The notes beneath the pieces are model-generated. The model had not been told where the DNA came from. It ran no database searches and saw only the letters and a program-made list of their open reading frames with translations. Of a stretch of DNA of 64,000 nucleotides, positions 1-9,283 are shown piece after piece (positions within the stretch are counted from its first letter, which is position 1; every line of letters begins with the position of its first letter). Source of the DNA: Congeria kusceri (taxonomy: Eukaryota > Mollusca > Bivalvia > Myida > Dreissenidae); assembly GCA_027627225.1 (NCBI GenBank), contig JAPFQT010000079.1:699501-763500 (forward strand). Reading direction: 5' to 3'. The position numbers and the translations under genes are program-made.

Positions 1-539
1 TTGTTTAATGGCGAATTAACAACCTGGAAATTTTTGTTCTTTTGTCCATAGAAAACTCTGCATGTGTCATGATAGAATCAGATTCAGCATATTCAGTATG
101 ATGTTGTCCGTTTGTTATTTGTTTGTTCCTAACATTAACGTGTATATTATGCAAGATTTATATGTGCTCAATTTAAGTTCAATTGAAAAATATATATGTT
201 GTATTTTAAGTGATTATTGCAATATGTGTCAGTCTATATTGTCTGTACGACTGTATATTCCGTTTTGTACATGGTTTAATCTAAAAGTAGTAAATGTTGA
301 CGAGTGCGAATCAGAATTTCATATATTTGCTTTTTGTATACATTACAATATATGTCGGGTGAATCCGTATATTGACTGAAATTGAAATATACGAGATTTG
401 CAAGTAGTCCAACATATATATGCTGTTAAACTCAGTGACGATAAAACAGGGCGCCATATTCCTCAAATCTCAGGACATCAATGCAATTTCCTCCTAGGGC
501 TCAGGAATATACAGTTCCACCATTTAGAGAAACAAACAA
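1..539. other. AT-rich sequence, nothing recognised
   Basis: No splice-bounded coding segment, RNA gene or repeat that I can name. The open frames here have the composition expected of AT-rich noncoding DNA. Confidence 0.6.
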
Positions 540-544
540 ATCTT

Positions 545-1500
545 TTTGTTATTTTATTATGCTCCCTGGAAAATTTCGGGGGAGCGTATGGTCGCCGCCT
601 TGTCCGTCCGTCCGCCTTCCGCCCGTCCTTTTGTCCCACTTTACTGTCCGGGCTATTTCTCAGCAACTTATAGCCGGAATTCAACGAAACTTTATGGGAA
701 GCTTCATTACCAAGAGGAGATGTGCATATTACCAGGACGTTCCGCTTCATTGATTTTTCTCAGAGTTATGGGACTTTGACGATTTCTGAAATTTGTATAT
801 AGTGAACAAGAAATTACTGACTTTCTTGTCCGGGCTATTTCTCAACAATTACTGTCCAGAATTCAACAAAACTTTATGAGAAGCTTCATTACCAAGAGGA
901 GGTGTGTATATTACTAGGACGTTTCGCTTCAATTATTTTTCTCAGAATTTTGGGACTTTGAAGATTTCCGACATTAGTACATAGTGCACAATTCTTGACT
1001 TTCTTGTCCAGGCTTTTTCTCAGCAACTACTGGCCGGAATTCAACGAAAAGTATAGGAAGCTTCATAACCAAGAGAAGGTGTGCATATTACCAGGAGGTT
1101 CCGCTTCAATGATTTTTCTCGGAGTTATGGGACTTTGAAGATTTTTATATAGTGCACGAGTCATATCCGGGCTTTTTCTCAACAACTAAAGGACAGATTT
1201 TATTGAAACTTAATAGACCTCTTCATAACCAAGAGGAGTTGTGCATATTACCATAATGCACCACTTTAATGATTTTGTTTTCACAGTTTTGGTACTTTGA
1301 AGATTTTTAAAATTAGTTTATAGTGCACAATTCTTGTACGGGCTTTTTCTCAGCAACTACTTGCCAGATTTCAATAAAACTTTATGGGAAGCTTCATTGC
1401 CAAGAGGAGTTCCGCTTTACTGAGTTTTCTTGGGGTTTCAGGACTTTAAAGATGTCATTGTGTCATATCTATTTCTCAGGAACTGCTGTATGAAATTCAA
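545..1500. repeat. Degenerate run of dispersed-repeat units (GTCCGGGCTATTTCTCAGCAAC type)
   Basis: A related phrase around GGGCTATTTCTCAGCAAC recurs near 651, 832, 1010, 1168, 1340 and 1468, so the units are roughly 130-180 bp. Each is followed by a diverged copy of an AACTTTATGGGAAGCTTCA segment and, in most units, of CCAAGAGGAG and TGTGCATATT. The first unit is led by GTCCGTCCGTCCG-like sequence at about 600. Units are diverged and contain indels. A distant relative of the same repeat is at 43,390-44,690. I know the type as a common dispersed repeat in mollusc genomes; it carries no conserved frame. Confidence 0.8.
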
Positions 1501-2432
1501 TGATGCTTTACTTAAAACTAAATAACTAGGAATTGAAATAACCATACCGGTATGACAGTAATGATCTATTTCTTTAATTTATTTTATGTTTATTTTTACA
1601 ATTTTACTTCATCTTCATGTTCATATTGTATTTGTGTGGTATGCTCACATACAGATTTGATGTCAGAGTTGGTCTTGCAGTTCTAGTGATTTTTAGTCAC
1701 TTTACAATCTCTGCCCTTCTCATTACATTAATATTGCTTGACAAAGCGCATTGGGGAGCATCCGTCAGTTCCGTGCTTTTAGACAGTCGGCTTCCGGTTC
1801 TTGCTCGATTGTATTAATCCGACGTCCGGTAAACCATTCACCTTGCCCCGGTACACGCGCGCTCTGTCGCCATTTCCAGTTACAGTGATTCGGGACTTCT
1901 CGGTGAAGACAACGTTTAGTGAACGTCGAGCATGTCGTCTGCAAGGTCCCGTATCCACGAAGTTCCTACGTAAAAATTTAAGGACATTTCGTAAAATCGT
2001 AAAATTATTAGTAGGTCTGTGGCTGGATCATTTAAAGAGTAATTGGACTTAAATGGTGTTATTCTGCTAAGAATGAATAGTGTGTCTTATTGTACCATAT
2101 TTCAAAGTATAGCTTTTCACGTCTGCAGGAGCCTGCACCACTACAAGGGGAATGTACCACGACTGTTGCAATCGTCGTCTGTTGTGAATGTGATCCCCGT
2201 GCTTCCTGAAATTATAGACACATATTGTACGATTATTTGTGCCATGCATAATTGATACTTATTCACAAATATATACGACCTGGGATGAATACCAATAACA
2301 TTCGGTTTAGGACACACAACTTGTACTTACCCTTCACAATTATAGTATATTTTAACAGTCTGCCATTTCAGTTTTTACTTATATCATTGACATACCGGTT
2401 GTACATGAGTGTTGATACATATAGAATTTATT
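1501..2432. other. Intergenic; contains a CpG-richer block at about 1,740-1,960
   Basis: Mostly AT-rich. The 1,740-1,960 block is markedly richer in CpG than its surroundings and includes GTCGTCTGCA, a phrase shared with the dispersed element seen at 5.4, 18.3 and 29.9-36 kb. An 83-codon open frame crosses it (1,801-2,052), but I see no splice site or family resemblance. Confidence 0.4.
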
Positions 2433-2483
2433 TGTTACGGCATGAACTTGGTCACTTAAAGGGGAGAAGTTGTGTGGCGGCCC

Positions 2484-2538
2484 GGTTAGCTCAGTCGGGA
2501 TAGCGAGGGGTCCCGGGTTCGAGTCCCGGACTGGCCGC
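2484..2538 (+). other. tRNA-like sequence in upstream LTR, anticodon arm deleted
   Basis: Matches the downstream copy (2,642-2,716) but lacks about 15 bases that would form the D-arm 3' side and the anticodon stem-loop. The B-box region GGTTCGAGTCCC is intact. It cannot fold as a tRNA and is a decayed copy. Confidence 0.7.
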
Positions 2539-2641
2539 ACAATTTTCTCACCCTGTGACATTTGGCGCCCAACTTCCGAGCGAGGGTGTATGTCACGGCA
2601 TGAAATTGGTCACTTTTAATTGAGGAGAAGTTGTTTTTTTA

Positions 2642-2716
2642 GGCCCGGTTAGCTCAGTTGGGAGAGCACTCGCCCTGATAGCGAGGGGTCCCGGTTCGAG
2701 TCCCGGACTGGCCGCA
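2642..2716 (+). other. tRNA-like sequence in downstream LTR (not a functional tRNA)
   Basis: A cloverleaf-like order is visible: GGCCCGG start, TAGCTCAGTTGG (A-box region), a perfect 5-bp anticodon stem CTCGC/GCGAG around a 7-base loop CCTGATA, then TTCGAGTCCC and a GGCC end that pairs with the start. Position 33 of the loop is C instead of the usual U, and the acceptor stem has two mismatches, so I do not call a tRNA gene. It is most plausibly a Pol III-promoter-like module within the LTR. Confidence 0.65.
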
Positions 2717-2737
2717 CAATTGTCTCACCCTGTGACA

Positions 2738-3084
2738 TATTAGTGGTAATTTACCTAATACATTTGAACACTAAGATTTGACGTTTTAACACATCCGCAC
2801 TAAACACATGAAAATGTATTTGAATTCCGTGTTTACTCTTTGGAATCCATCAAACCTTATATAATGTTAATAATACCAAATGTAATTGCTAATAATGTTT
2901 TCGTGTTTATTATTATATTTGTTGGTATAATCAGTTGTAGAACTAAGAGTACATGTAGTTGTATATGCTTAGATTTGATATCGGAATATTTGGGGTGGTG
3001 TTTGTTGTAACACGTGCTTACCTCAATGTAGATGTAAGGTTCATATTTTTATCGGAAAGATCAGTAAGTTTTTCAGGACATAAT
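2738..3084. other. AT-rich spacer, nothing seen
   Basis: No coding, RNA or repeat feature recognised. Confidence 0.5.
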
Positions 3085-3281
3085 TGCAGTGGTGTTATGG
3101 ATTTGGTTTCCCCCTTGCGATTGGGAGATAGTGAATTTGATCCATACCCCTTCTCGGGGAGCGTTTGAGTGATCTTTCTCAAAAGACCAAGTACTGGTTC
3201 TACCCTGAAAAACGGACTCGAAACTGTCTCAGTAATCATTGCCTTTGGATACAATCAATCTTAAATAAATATGTTTAAACT
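3085..3281 (+). mobile_element. tRNA-derived SINE, full length, diverged
   Basis: The head GCAGTGGTGTTATGGAT...CCTTGCGATTGGGAG...ATTTGATCC resembles the 5' part of a tRNA (tRNA-Arg-like: GTGG..TAATGGAT). It is followed by a body with CCAAGTACTGGTTCTACCC and the family tail AATAAATATGTTTAAAC. Nine or so other copies in this window share this order: 8,749, 27,128, 32,710, 34,010, 34,547, 35,089, 35,288, 35,896 and 55,351. The 66-residue open frames across it are incidental. Confidence 0.85.
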
Positions 3282-3604
3282 CACGAATCCATGTAAATCC
3301 AGCACCGCTTCCGTCATTTAATATTCATTAATATTCATTATACTCGATAGTCTCGGTATATAAACGGTAAAATAAAATCACATTTAATTTCAGTTACACC
3401 CAAATTACTATGGGCTATTCTATAGACAACATGCTTGAAAAGATCTTATATTACAGTAACAAAAGTGGATATAGTTTCTCTTGATTAAATTTATACTTTA
3501 ATAAAAAACTAGACAAACATGGTGTTATATTTGAAAACTGCATGTACGTGTAATTACAACGAATATAACAGACGTGTGTTTTGAGAGCGATGTCTGAAAA
3601 CACA
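3282..3604. other. AT-rich spacer, nothing seen
   Basis: Contains a short direct repeat TTAATATTCA at about 3,319-3,340. Nothing else recognised. Confidence 0.5.
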
Positions 3605-3920
3605 TTCTGGCTCGGTCGTTGTTAAACTACCCAATAAACAGCACAAACAGAAGTCCCGATTCTTAGCGGAGGATAGTAAAAAGTAGTTCCACTTACAATT
3701 GCAAAAATATAATTATATCAAATCTTGTTAGAATCGAAATAATATTCGCATTATCGTTGTTTATCGACCAATAAACAACTCTTTGTCGTTCTGATGCACG
3801 TATTTTTAAACAGCTCGGGCTAACGCCCTCGTGGTTTCATTCCTACGCATAGAACTCCAAATCGTTCTTTATTGGTCGATAAACAACGATGAATCGAACA
3901 TTATTTCTTAAATAACACAT
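3605..3920 (+). repeat. Hairpin-forming dispersed repeat, copy 1
   Basis: Shares order and sequence with 10,225-10,545: CGTTGTTAAACTA, AGTCCCGATT, AGTAAAAAGTAGTTCCA, then an inverted pair built on TCGTTGTTTATCGACCAATA and its near-complement (about 3,752-3,790 and 3,855-3,895). The pair encloses a loop with CTCGGGCTAACGCCCTCGTG. Other copies are at 11,090, 20,220 (reverse), 23,385 and 27,010 (partial). No coding potential. Probably a nonautonomous foldback-type element. Confidence 0.75.
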
Positions 3921-4490
3921 GATATAGTCGTAATAATAAACATATAAACAATAATAGAACATCGATACTTAAAAATGAATTCTGCTAACGTAATTAAAGG
4001 TATTTGAATGCATTTTAATCCAGTATTATGTTAATATGAAGCGTTTAATATGATCTGTCTGTAGCTCTTTTAGCTACTTTAGTTAGGAACGGATTGGCAT
4101 GAACCATTCTGGAAAAGTTTCAAATGGGCGAATGAACACGTGTTGAGATTTTGATGGTGATCCGGATCGTCGCCTGGATTCAGGAATGTTGAAAGTATTC
4201 TTTATTATTCTTTATTATCTATAGATATGGCAATTTGACACATTAAGCTCTATAACTCTTCAAGGACTGCTTTGGGTGCTTGTTTGACCGAAATATAACC
4301 AGAAACAGTAATAGCACATAGTTTTGTGTGATCCGGATCCTGCCTTGGCGGCGTTCTGCGCTCTCCGATTGATGTATAGTTACTGATTTATCAGCTGTAT
4401 TTCATTCATGTATTTTCTGTTATCCACAATTGTCACTTTTGACTGAACAGTGTATATTACTTTCTATTAGTCTATTAGTAGTTGTAAACA
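3921..4490. other. Noncoding; TGATCCGGATC repeat phrase twice
   Basis: TGATCCGGATC occurs near 4,160 and 4,332, about 170 bp apart, with CTTGGCGGCGTTCTGCGCTC after the second. A related phrase (GCTGCCTTGGCGAAAGTCTT) is at about 20,691. Otherwise nothing recognised. Confidence 0.5.
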
Positions 4491-4649
4491 ATGGCGTATG
4501 CAATGGGGCGCCTTCCAACATTTGAAAAGACGAAGAAACCAGAACAACGTTCATTCCAATCGACTTGTTTTGATACGTTTTCATGGCTCCATTATTGGGA
4601 GGTTTGTGTGGTTCAAACTGTGGTTCCTCGTGTTTATGGATTTCAATAA
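4491..4649 (+). CDS. Small open frame or possible first exon, 52 codons
   Basis: ATG at 4,491 lies in a favourable context (AAACAATGG) and opens a 52-codon frame starting MAYAMGRLPTFEKTKK and ending at TAA 4,647-4,649. The first ~36 residues are polar and look protein-like. A GAG/GTTTGT donor-like site lies inside at about 4,600. There is no convincing partner exon: the next acceptor-like site, at 4,773, leads into a transposon end. I do not recognise the protein; a chance frame is quite possible. Confidence 0.2.
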   Translation: MAYAMGRLPTFEKTKKPEQRSFQSTCFDTFSWLHYWEVCVVQTVVPRVYGFQ

Positions 4650-4773
4650 AAATAAAGTTCTTATCTATAAGTCAAATAAACGTATAATAACCATAAGTTG
4701 TTTCGAAGATAAATGCATATTCTGCACATTTTTATTAGATAATCATTTTCTTAACATCCATTATTTCTTTTCA

Positions 4774-4858
4774 GACGCAATGCCTCGCTTTCTGAATTAT
4801 CAGCATGTCTATTGTTCGTCGCCCCAATATTGGAATGATAGCTACGCCCCTGGTTAAG
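4774..4858 (-). mobile_element. End fragment of hAT-like element
   Basis: The sequence ends in TAGCTACGCCCCTGG; its reverse complement CCAGGGGCGTAGCTA matches the terminal CAGGGGCGTAGCTA of the hAT-like MITE at 28,027-28,276. Only one end is present, so this is a fragment or one end of a longer element whose other end I could not find. Confidence 0.5.
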
Positions 4859-5379
4859 TTTTTCCCACTTATGTACAACTTAATAGTATGTAATAAACTG
4901 TCTATATATGTGTGACTGAATTATCAAAGGCATATACACCTTTGTGTTTAATTGCATATTTAAAGGAAAAACATGTAAGCACGTAGCGTTTCAAACTTTT
5001 TTTGGTTACACCGAAACTGTCTTTATATTTTACATTTATTTTATACAGGTATTTAATTAAACATGTATGTTTGGTAATATTCTGAACAGCATGTGTTGTG
5101 ATGTTGCTTTTTACGCTAGTACATTGTTCTGAAAATTTTTATAGATCGATTTGATTAAATAATACAAGAAAGTTTTTTTAATGAGAGTACATTTTAATTA
5201 TTCTCGCTGATGGAGATAAAATAACAGTTGATATTTGGCTGTTGTTGTGTCGGGATGTGTTTGACTTTGTACGACGTTATCTGTAGACAGAACTATGTCC
5301 TATTATAACATTTTCCGTGCAAATGCGTGATTTAAATATATATGTTATATCGAGAATCATTACAAAATAAAGTCTGCTT
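4859..5379. other. AT-rich spacer, nothing seen
   Basis: No feature recognised. Confidence 0.5.
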
Positions 5380-5560
5380 GGTCGATCATTCTTGCTTCGT
5401 TCTGAACACGTGGAAGTGTCGTCTGCATGAATTGTCGTCTGCACCTCTGCAGAGCTCCTTGTCACGCGTTCGACTGCAAGTCAACAAACCGGATGCCAGT
5501 GACGCCTATTGACCGTCCTGCCATCTCCATCTCCGTCCTCCTCCGTATATACTGGTACAC
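5380..5560 (+). repeat. Copy of the TTGTCGTCTGCA dispersed element
   Basis: Contains GTGTCGTCTGCATGAATTGT and TTGTCGTCTGCACC, then AACAAACCGGATGCCAGTGA and GACCGTCCTG. The same succession, partly rearranged, is seen at 18,318-18,480, 21,110-21,230 and 24,100-24,235, and TGCAGACGACAA (its reverse complement) is the core of the repeat field at 29.5-36 kb. Confidence 0.6.
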
Positions 5561-5617
5561 GTGTACCATTGTTAAGTTATGTGCGGGATAAGGAAAAAAA
5601 ACATGCGTGCGTCCGCT

Positions 5618-5757
5618 AATGAAGGTATAAATGTGTGTACATCTGTCCGCCGATGATGTGTATGGGTCTGCAGATGATCGTATATGTGTCCACAACTGAT
5701 CGTATATGTGTCCGCCGATGAACGTATATGTGTCCGCCGATGAACGTGTATGTGTAC
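5618..5757. repeat. Short tandem repeat, about 22-bp unit, 5-6 copies
   Basis: Unit of the form GATGAACGTATATGTGTCCG repeated with substitutions (ATGATCGTATATGTGTCCAC etc.). Unit length is about 22 bp. Confidence 0.75.
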
Positions 5758-6251
5758 AATTATTCACACAAAAGTACTTTCTGCTTCCGCCAACAGTCTA
5801 AAAATAGTGGCTGCTGAACATAAGGAGGAGCTCAGCTGAGGATGTCTACATAATGCAGGGCACGCATCTAAATACCGTGAATTGGGATATCCTAAGCCGT
5901 ATTTCATCTAATAGTCCGTCTAGAGAGGCAATTATTCTGCAAAATTGAAGAATCCGTAACACAAGCACACACCAAAGATTTACTAACAGGAACAGTGACA
6001 ACAATAATCAATCAATTCAATATAACTTCTCATTAGATATGTGTTACTTCCTTATATGTACCAGAAATGCCATACAGTACAAATTGTTGTCTTCTTACAA
6101 TCAGTACTATAGCTGTCCAAAGTTATAGCGGAACATATGTATGTGTGTGTGTGCTAACACCCAACATTTTTATAAACATCTTAAACCTTACGCTAAAATA
6201 AAACGTTACTAAATTGTTATCAATTCATTCCCTCTTTGGCATCAGTTACAA
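5758..6251. other. AT-rich spacer, nothing seen
   Basis: Only a short GT run at about 6,137. No other feature. Confidence 0.5.
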
Positions 6252-6409
6252 TATAGGTATGGCAACGTTTTGGGTGTTAACTGGTCAACCGACAATACTT
6301 AGAACATAACTTTTACGGGTTTCCAGAGAACTCTCTGGAAACCCGTAAAAGATATGTTATTAATCTTGTCGGTTGACCAGTTAACACCCAAAACGTTGCC
6401 ATACCTATA
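6252..6409. repeat. Near-perfect 158-bp palindrome (foldback)
   Basis: Arms 6,252-6,329 and 6,332-6,409 are inverse complements, with a centre of only 2 bp (TTCCAGAGA/TCTCTGGAA). The outer ~44 bp (from TATAGGTATGGCAACG) and the inner ~20 bp are perfect. Several mismatches cluster at about 6,296-6,312 opposite 6,349-6,365. There is no coding content. A transcript would form a ~78-bp hairpin. Confidence 0.9.
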
Positions 6410-6928
6410 ACCATAAAAATAACCCCGATTGGAGAAAATGAGAGTCCGTTGGGATGTCATACACGATGTGTCTTATTGTATTCGTTTAAAATTTACTCAC
6501 ACATAATGTATGCTTAATTTTTGTAGACATGTACTATGTTGATATGTTATAGGTGCCTATGTTCTCCTACATGTAATAAACTTTACTTTGCGGTCTTATG
6601 TCAGGTCTTGACTCATATTAAGAATAAGCCCTACGTTGGCCGCATTTTCATTTCAGGTGTATCCCATATACAGCAAATAACATTGAAATATAACTACAAC
6701 GATAATTCAATGAGTCTGTATTAACACAAACATATGAAACATAATAAATAGTATATTTAATCGACAAAATTTTTGCAGGAAAGTTTAAGAATTATTCTAT
6801 GCCTCCAAAACAAATCAAAATTAGGCATTAATGTCTAGCAAACGCAACATCATGAATAAAAATAGCTACAAGATTATCATCGTAAAACAAACAGTTCCAC
6901 ACAAAAACTAAACAGTGTCCAATACCTT
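6410..6928. other. AT-rich spacer, nothing seen
   Basis: May include the 3' untranslated region of the minus-strand exon ending at 6,929. No AATAAA on that strand found between 6,700 and 6,929. Confidence 0.4.
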
Positions 6929-7141
6929 TTACGCACAAAACGGCACGAGAAGTAATTTGGCCGTCATTTTATATACACAGTTCTGTGAGGCTTTTTCTTG
7001 CAGTTTCTTTTTGTGAAGATTCCTCGCTTTCTCCCTCAGGTAATCGCAGAATGTTCCCTTTATGCCTTCTGGAGCCCAGCCGTCTCTCCACAGGCCACAC
7101 TTGACCCCCATATTGTACAAATCACCGATGACATGACCGGG
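6929..7141 (-). CDS. Terminal exon, unknown protein (exon C of the 7-kb cluster)
   Basis: Read on the minus strand, a CTTTCAG acceptor (7,148-7,142) opens a frame of 70 codons ending in TAA at 6,931-6,929. The exon starts in phase 0. Residues begin PGHVIGDLYNMGVKCGLWRD and continue through GWAPEGIKGTFCDYLREKAR into a lysine-rich helix, ending AKLLLVPFCA. Composition and codon mix look coding, unlike the AT-rich flanks. The 5' part of this exon has a decayed paralogue at 8,095-8,159. I do not recognise the family. Exons A (7,623-7,910) and B (7,389-7,554) on the same strand also end in stops, so this is an alternatively spliced 3' end, a set of duplicated genes, or partly dead copies. Confidence 0.65.
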   Translation of the reverse strand, partial: PGHVIGDLYNMGVKCGLWRDGWAPEGIKGTFCDYLREKARNLHKKKLQEKASQNCVYKMTAKLLLVPFCA

Positions 7142-7324
7142 CTGAAAGATGTGAACACGTACAGGAATAATAAAAAACCGTGATATTTATTACGATCAGC
7201 GATTTACTGTTTTTTATGCAATTAAAAACAATATATACTTTTTACAACTTTATGTGCATGGAACAGTTTCTGTATGAATAACTGTCAAATATATCGTTCG
7301 GTGAGAAATTATTTCACAGTGCTT

Positions 7325-7330
7325 TTTATT
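7325..7330 (-). promoter_or_regulatory. AATAAA polyadenylation signal for exon B
   Basis: Minus-strand AATAAA (plus TTTATT) about 60 bp past the TAA of the exon at 7,389-7,554, an ordinary distance for a short 3' untranslated region. Confidence 0.5.
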
Positions 7331-7388
7331 TCAGTGAAACGTCAGTTTCGTTCCGTTTAACTTACTATTACAATAAACGGCATAGGAA

Positions 7389-7554
7389 TTAATGTTCACA
7401 AATGTAAACTGTTGTATGCTCTCCAGAATTTCCTCCGCGCTTCTTCTCTTCAAATAAGTAATTGACAAAGCTAGCTGAACAGCTGTCAACTTTTCTGATG
7501 TAGTGGTTTTTTAAACTTAGCAGAAACTTTTTGAGCTGCTCATCCTCAATATCC
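7389..7554 (-). CDS. Terminal exon, unknown helical protein (exon B)
   Basis: On the minus strand a TTTATTGAG acceptor at 7,556-7,555 is followed by one leftover base and 54 codons ending in TAA (7,391-7,389). Residues begin DIEDEQLKKFLLSLKNHYIR and are strongly helix-forming, then FVNYLFEEKKRGGNSGEH. The acceptor polypyrimidine tract is modest. Splice phase (one leftover base) differs from exons A and C (phase 0), so it does not simply swap with them. An AATAAA follows at 7,330-7,325. No family recognised. Confidence 0.5.
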
Positions 7555-7622
7555 CTCAATAAAATAGGCAGAACACGTTAGCAGCCATGTGCATTTGGGC
7601 TATCCTAATAACGCACCCATTT

Positions 7623-7910
7623 TCATTTTCTAGCGCTCAACGGCGTAGGAAATAAACTTTTTCCGCCTCTGGACATATTCTTCAGTTTTTCTATCTCTTC
7701 TCTTGTATTGCACAAGTTATTGAGCAGCACGTCTATGTTGGACAACTGGAGCTTCTCTTCCGTTAAATCTAAACGTTTAGCCAAGGTATCCACTTTTGAC
7801 TTGTGGTCCTTTAAGAAGTCTATAGTGAACCTTGCGAGGGCCACAAAGTTCACTACCGTCGAGTCAGCGACATCCTTGACGACCTCTTCACACTCCGAGG
7901 CGGTAATATA
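7623..7910 (-). CDS. Terminal exon, coiled-coil-like unknown protein (exon A)
   Basis: On the minus strand TTAATCTTCAG (acceptor, 7,921-7,911) opens 95 codons in phase 0, ending TGA at 7,625-7,623. It begins YITASECEEVVKDVADSTVV, then a hydrophobic helix (FVALARFTIDFLKDHKSKV) and a heptad-like run (LAKRLDLTEEKLQLS...REEIEKLKNM), so at least the C-terminal half is probably coiled coil. Codon use is clearly coding-like. I considered mollusc apolipoprotein-L-like or GTPase-associated coiled-coil proteins but see no diagnostic motif. Same entry phase as exon C, which would allow alternative terminal exons. Confidence 0.65.
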   Translation of the reverse strand, partial: YITASECEEVVKDVADSTVVNFVALARFTIDFLKDHKSKVDTLAKRLDLTEEKLQLSNIDVLLNNLCNTREEIEKLKNMSRGGKSLFPTPLSARK

Positions 7911-8094
7911 CTGAAGATTAACATAAATAAACAATAACACAGGCGTGGTGCGTTTATTTCATACATTTTCAAATACACTTGTGAACCAAACCGAAAGTAT
8001 GACAAACGCAAAATGTGCCTACAAACAAACGAATGTTAATATCGCTGACACATTACCAATATGTCCAGGGATAAATTATGGATTAAATACTTGT

Positions 8095-8159
8095 TTATTC
8101 TCTCCACAGGCCCACTTTGACTCCGCAGCTGTGTAGTTCGCCATTGACACTTGACCTTG
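8095..8159 (-). pseudogene. Decayed copy of exon C 5' part
   Basis: Minus strand: a CATCTTTCAG acceptor identical to that of exon C, then sequence aligning with exon C and ending in the shared GGCCTGTGGAGAGA. Relative to exon C there is a 2-base length difference, and the homologous frame (SVNGELHSCGVKVGLWRE) runs into TAA at 8,097-8,095. This is a duplicated exon that no longer encodes the full product. Confidence 0.6.
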
Positions 8160-8748
8160 CTGAAAGATGTTATGTGTTGTGATGATTTCAAACTGAAAAT
8201 CAATTTAAACAACAGTAAAGTCGTTTTGAGCATGAAAAAGTTTCGAAGTCTGATTTCCGGCTACAGTCAGCATTTTCAGTCAAACGTTTGTGTTTACGGT
8301 ACTCTGATTAAATAATAGTATTATCTATGGAGAATAAACAGTCACGATAAGTAAAATGTCCCTAATATTGGACATAATTGTCAGCTTTATTTCGGTGTTT
8401 CCTTTTACTCTAAGACTGTTTTTGCTTTAGTAGAAGGAGAAAGAGATGGTTGGTTTTTCATGCGTGGAAACGCTCTCACCTATATACATTCACTTTGTTG
8501 ATATCGTTGTAAAATGTTACATATATGATGCATAAGGAGTCATTTCTTTTTACGAAGATGATTCCGATAATAAAAAATATGTACGGTATTTTCGAATGAA
8601 GTAATTTTTTTACATTCTGATCCACACGGAAACTTTTTTAAAAGTATTATCAGCGTTTGGGAATAAATTAATCCCGTTACATAATTTATTTTGTATGTTA
8701 TTAAGTAGACATATGAAAATATCATAATTTTATGTCATTGAAATCTAT
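8160..8748. other. AT-rich spacer, nothing seen
   Basis: Could hold upstream intron sequence of the 7-kb exon cluster. No exon recognised. Confidence 0.4.
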
Positions 8749-8938
8749 ACCTATTTATTTTAGTTTGATTGTGTCGAAAGCCATAGGCTTATTGAGGCAT
8801 TTTCGAGTCCTTTTCCTGGGAAGAATCAGTTCATGGTGTCTTTTGAGAAAGATCCTCCGCATGCTCTCCGAGTAGGGATTGAACTCACGACCTCCCGATC
8901 TCAAGGCGGACTCCATACCCATTACACCACTGTGGCCT
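8749..8938 (-). mobile_element. tRNA-derived SINE, minus orientation
   Basis: Starts with the reverse complement of the family tail (CTATTTATTTTAGTTTGATT) and ends with the reverse complement of the tRNA-like head (CATTACACCACTGTGGCC). The box B complement ATTGAACTCAC is present. Fairly well preserved. Confidence 0.85.
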
Positions 8939-9283
8939 AAACATCAAAAAACATATCATTTGGAAAACTAACTTCATTACATATTTAAAATATAAACTGG
9001 TGCCATTTTCTATAGACAGCATTTAAATCAATTATGTGGCTTGGCGGCTTTCATGTTTAAATGATCTGAGTTTTAAGCAAATAATTATATGCATATTTTG
9101 TTGAAGGAACTAAAGTTGCAATCGTTCATGGACTGGAAAAAATGTATATCTGTTGTTGACTGTGAACGAGTATTAAGGCGAACATCAAACTATGCGGAAA
9201 TCTACGAGCAATTATTCTAAAACAGCTATTCTATAATAGGCTGGGTCGATATATATTATATTTAGCTCTTCATGACAAATTGA
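8939..9283. other. AT-rich spacer, nothing seen
   Basis: No feature recognised. Confidence 0.5.

Larger units (their letters stand above)
2433..2737 (+). mobile_element. TRIM-like miniature LTR element with tRNA-like sequence in both LTRs
   Basis: Two direct repeats, 2,433-2,560 and 2,591-2,737, each begin TGT(T/C)ACGGCATGAA and end CACCCTGTGACA, so both have the TG...CA ends of an LTR; the second has a perfect 6-base terminal inverted repeat (TGTCAC/GTGACA). Two bases after the first repeat comes TGGCGCCCAAC (2,563-2,573), which is what a primer binding site complementary to a tRNA 3' end looks like (I recall the tRNA-Lys 3' end as ...GTTGGGCGCCA). Only 30 bp separate the LTRs, and there is no coding capacity. 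TATT flanks the element on both sides (2,429-2,432 and 2,738-2,741) as a possible 4-bp target duplication. Each LTR carries a tRNA-like body with A-box-like TTAGCTCAGT and B box GGTTCGAGTCCC or TTCGAGTCCC. An alternative is a tandem SINE-like dimer. Confidence 0.65.

Noticed and set aside
2642..2716. Functional tRNA gene
   Set aside because: C at loop position 33, acceptor mismatches, and presence as part of a repeated LTR-like unit.
4774..4858. Second exon after the 4,491 frame (acceptor TTTCTTTTCAG)
   Set aside because: The sequence ends in a hAT-type terminus, so the apparent exon is transposon sequence.
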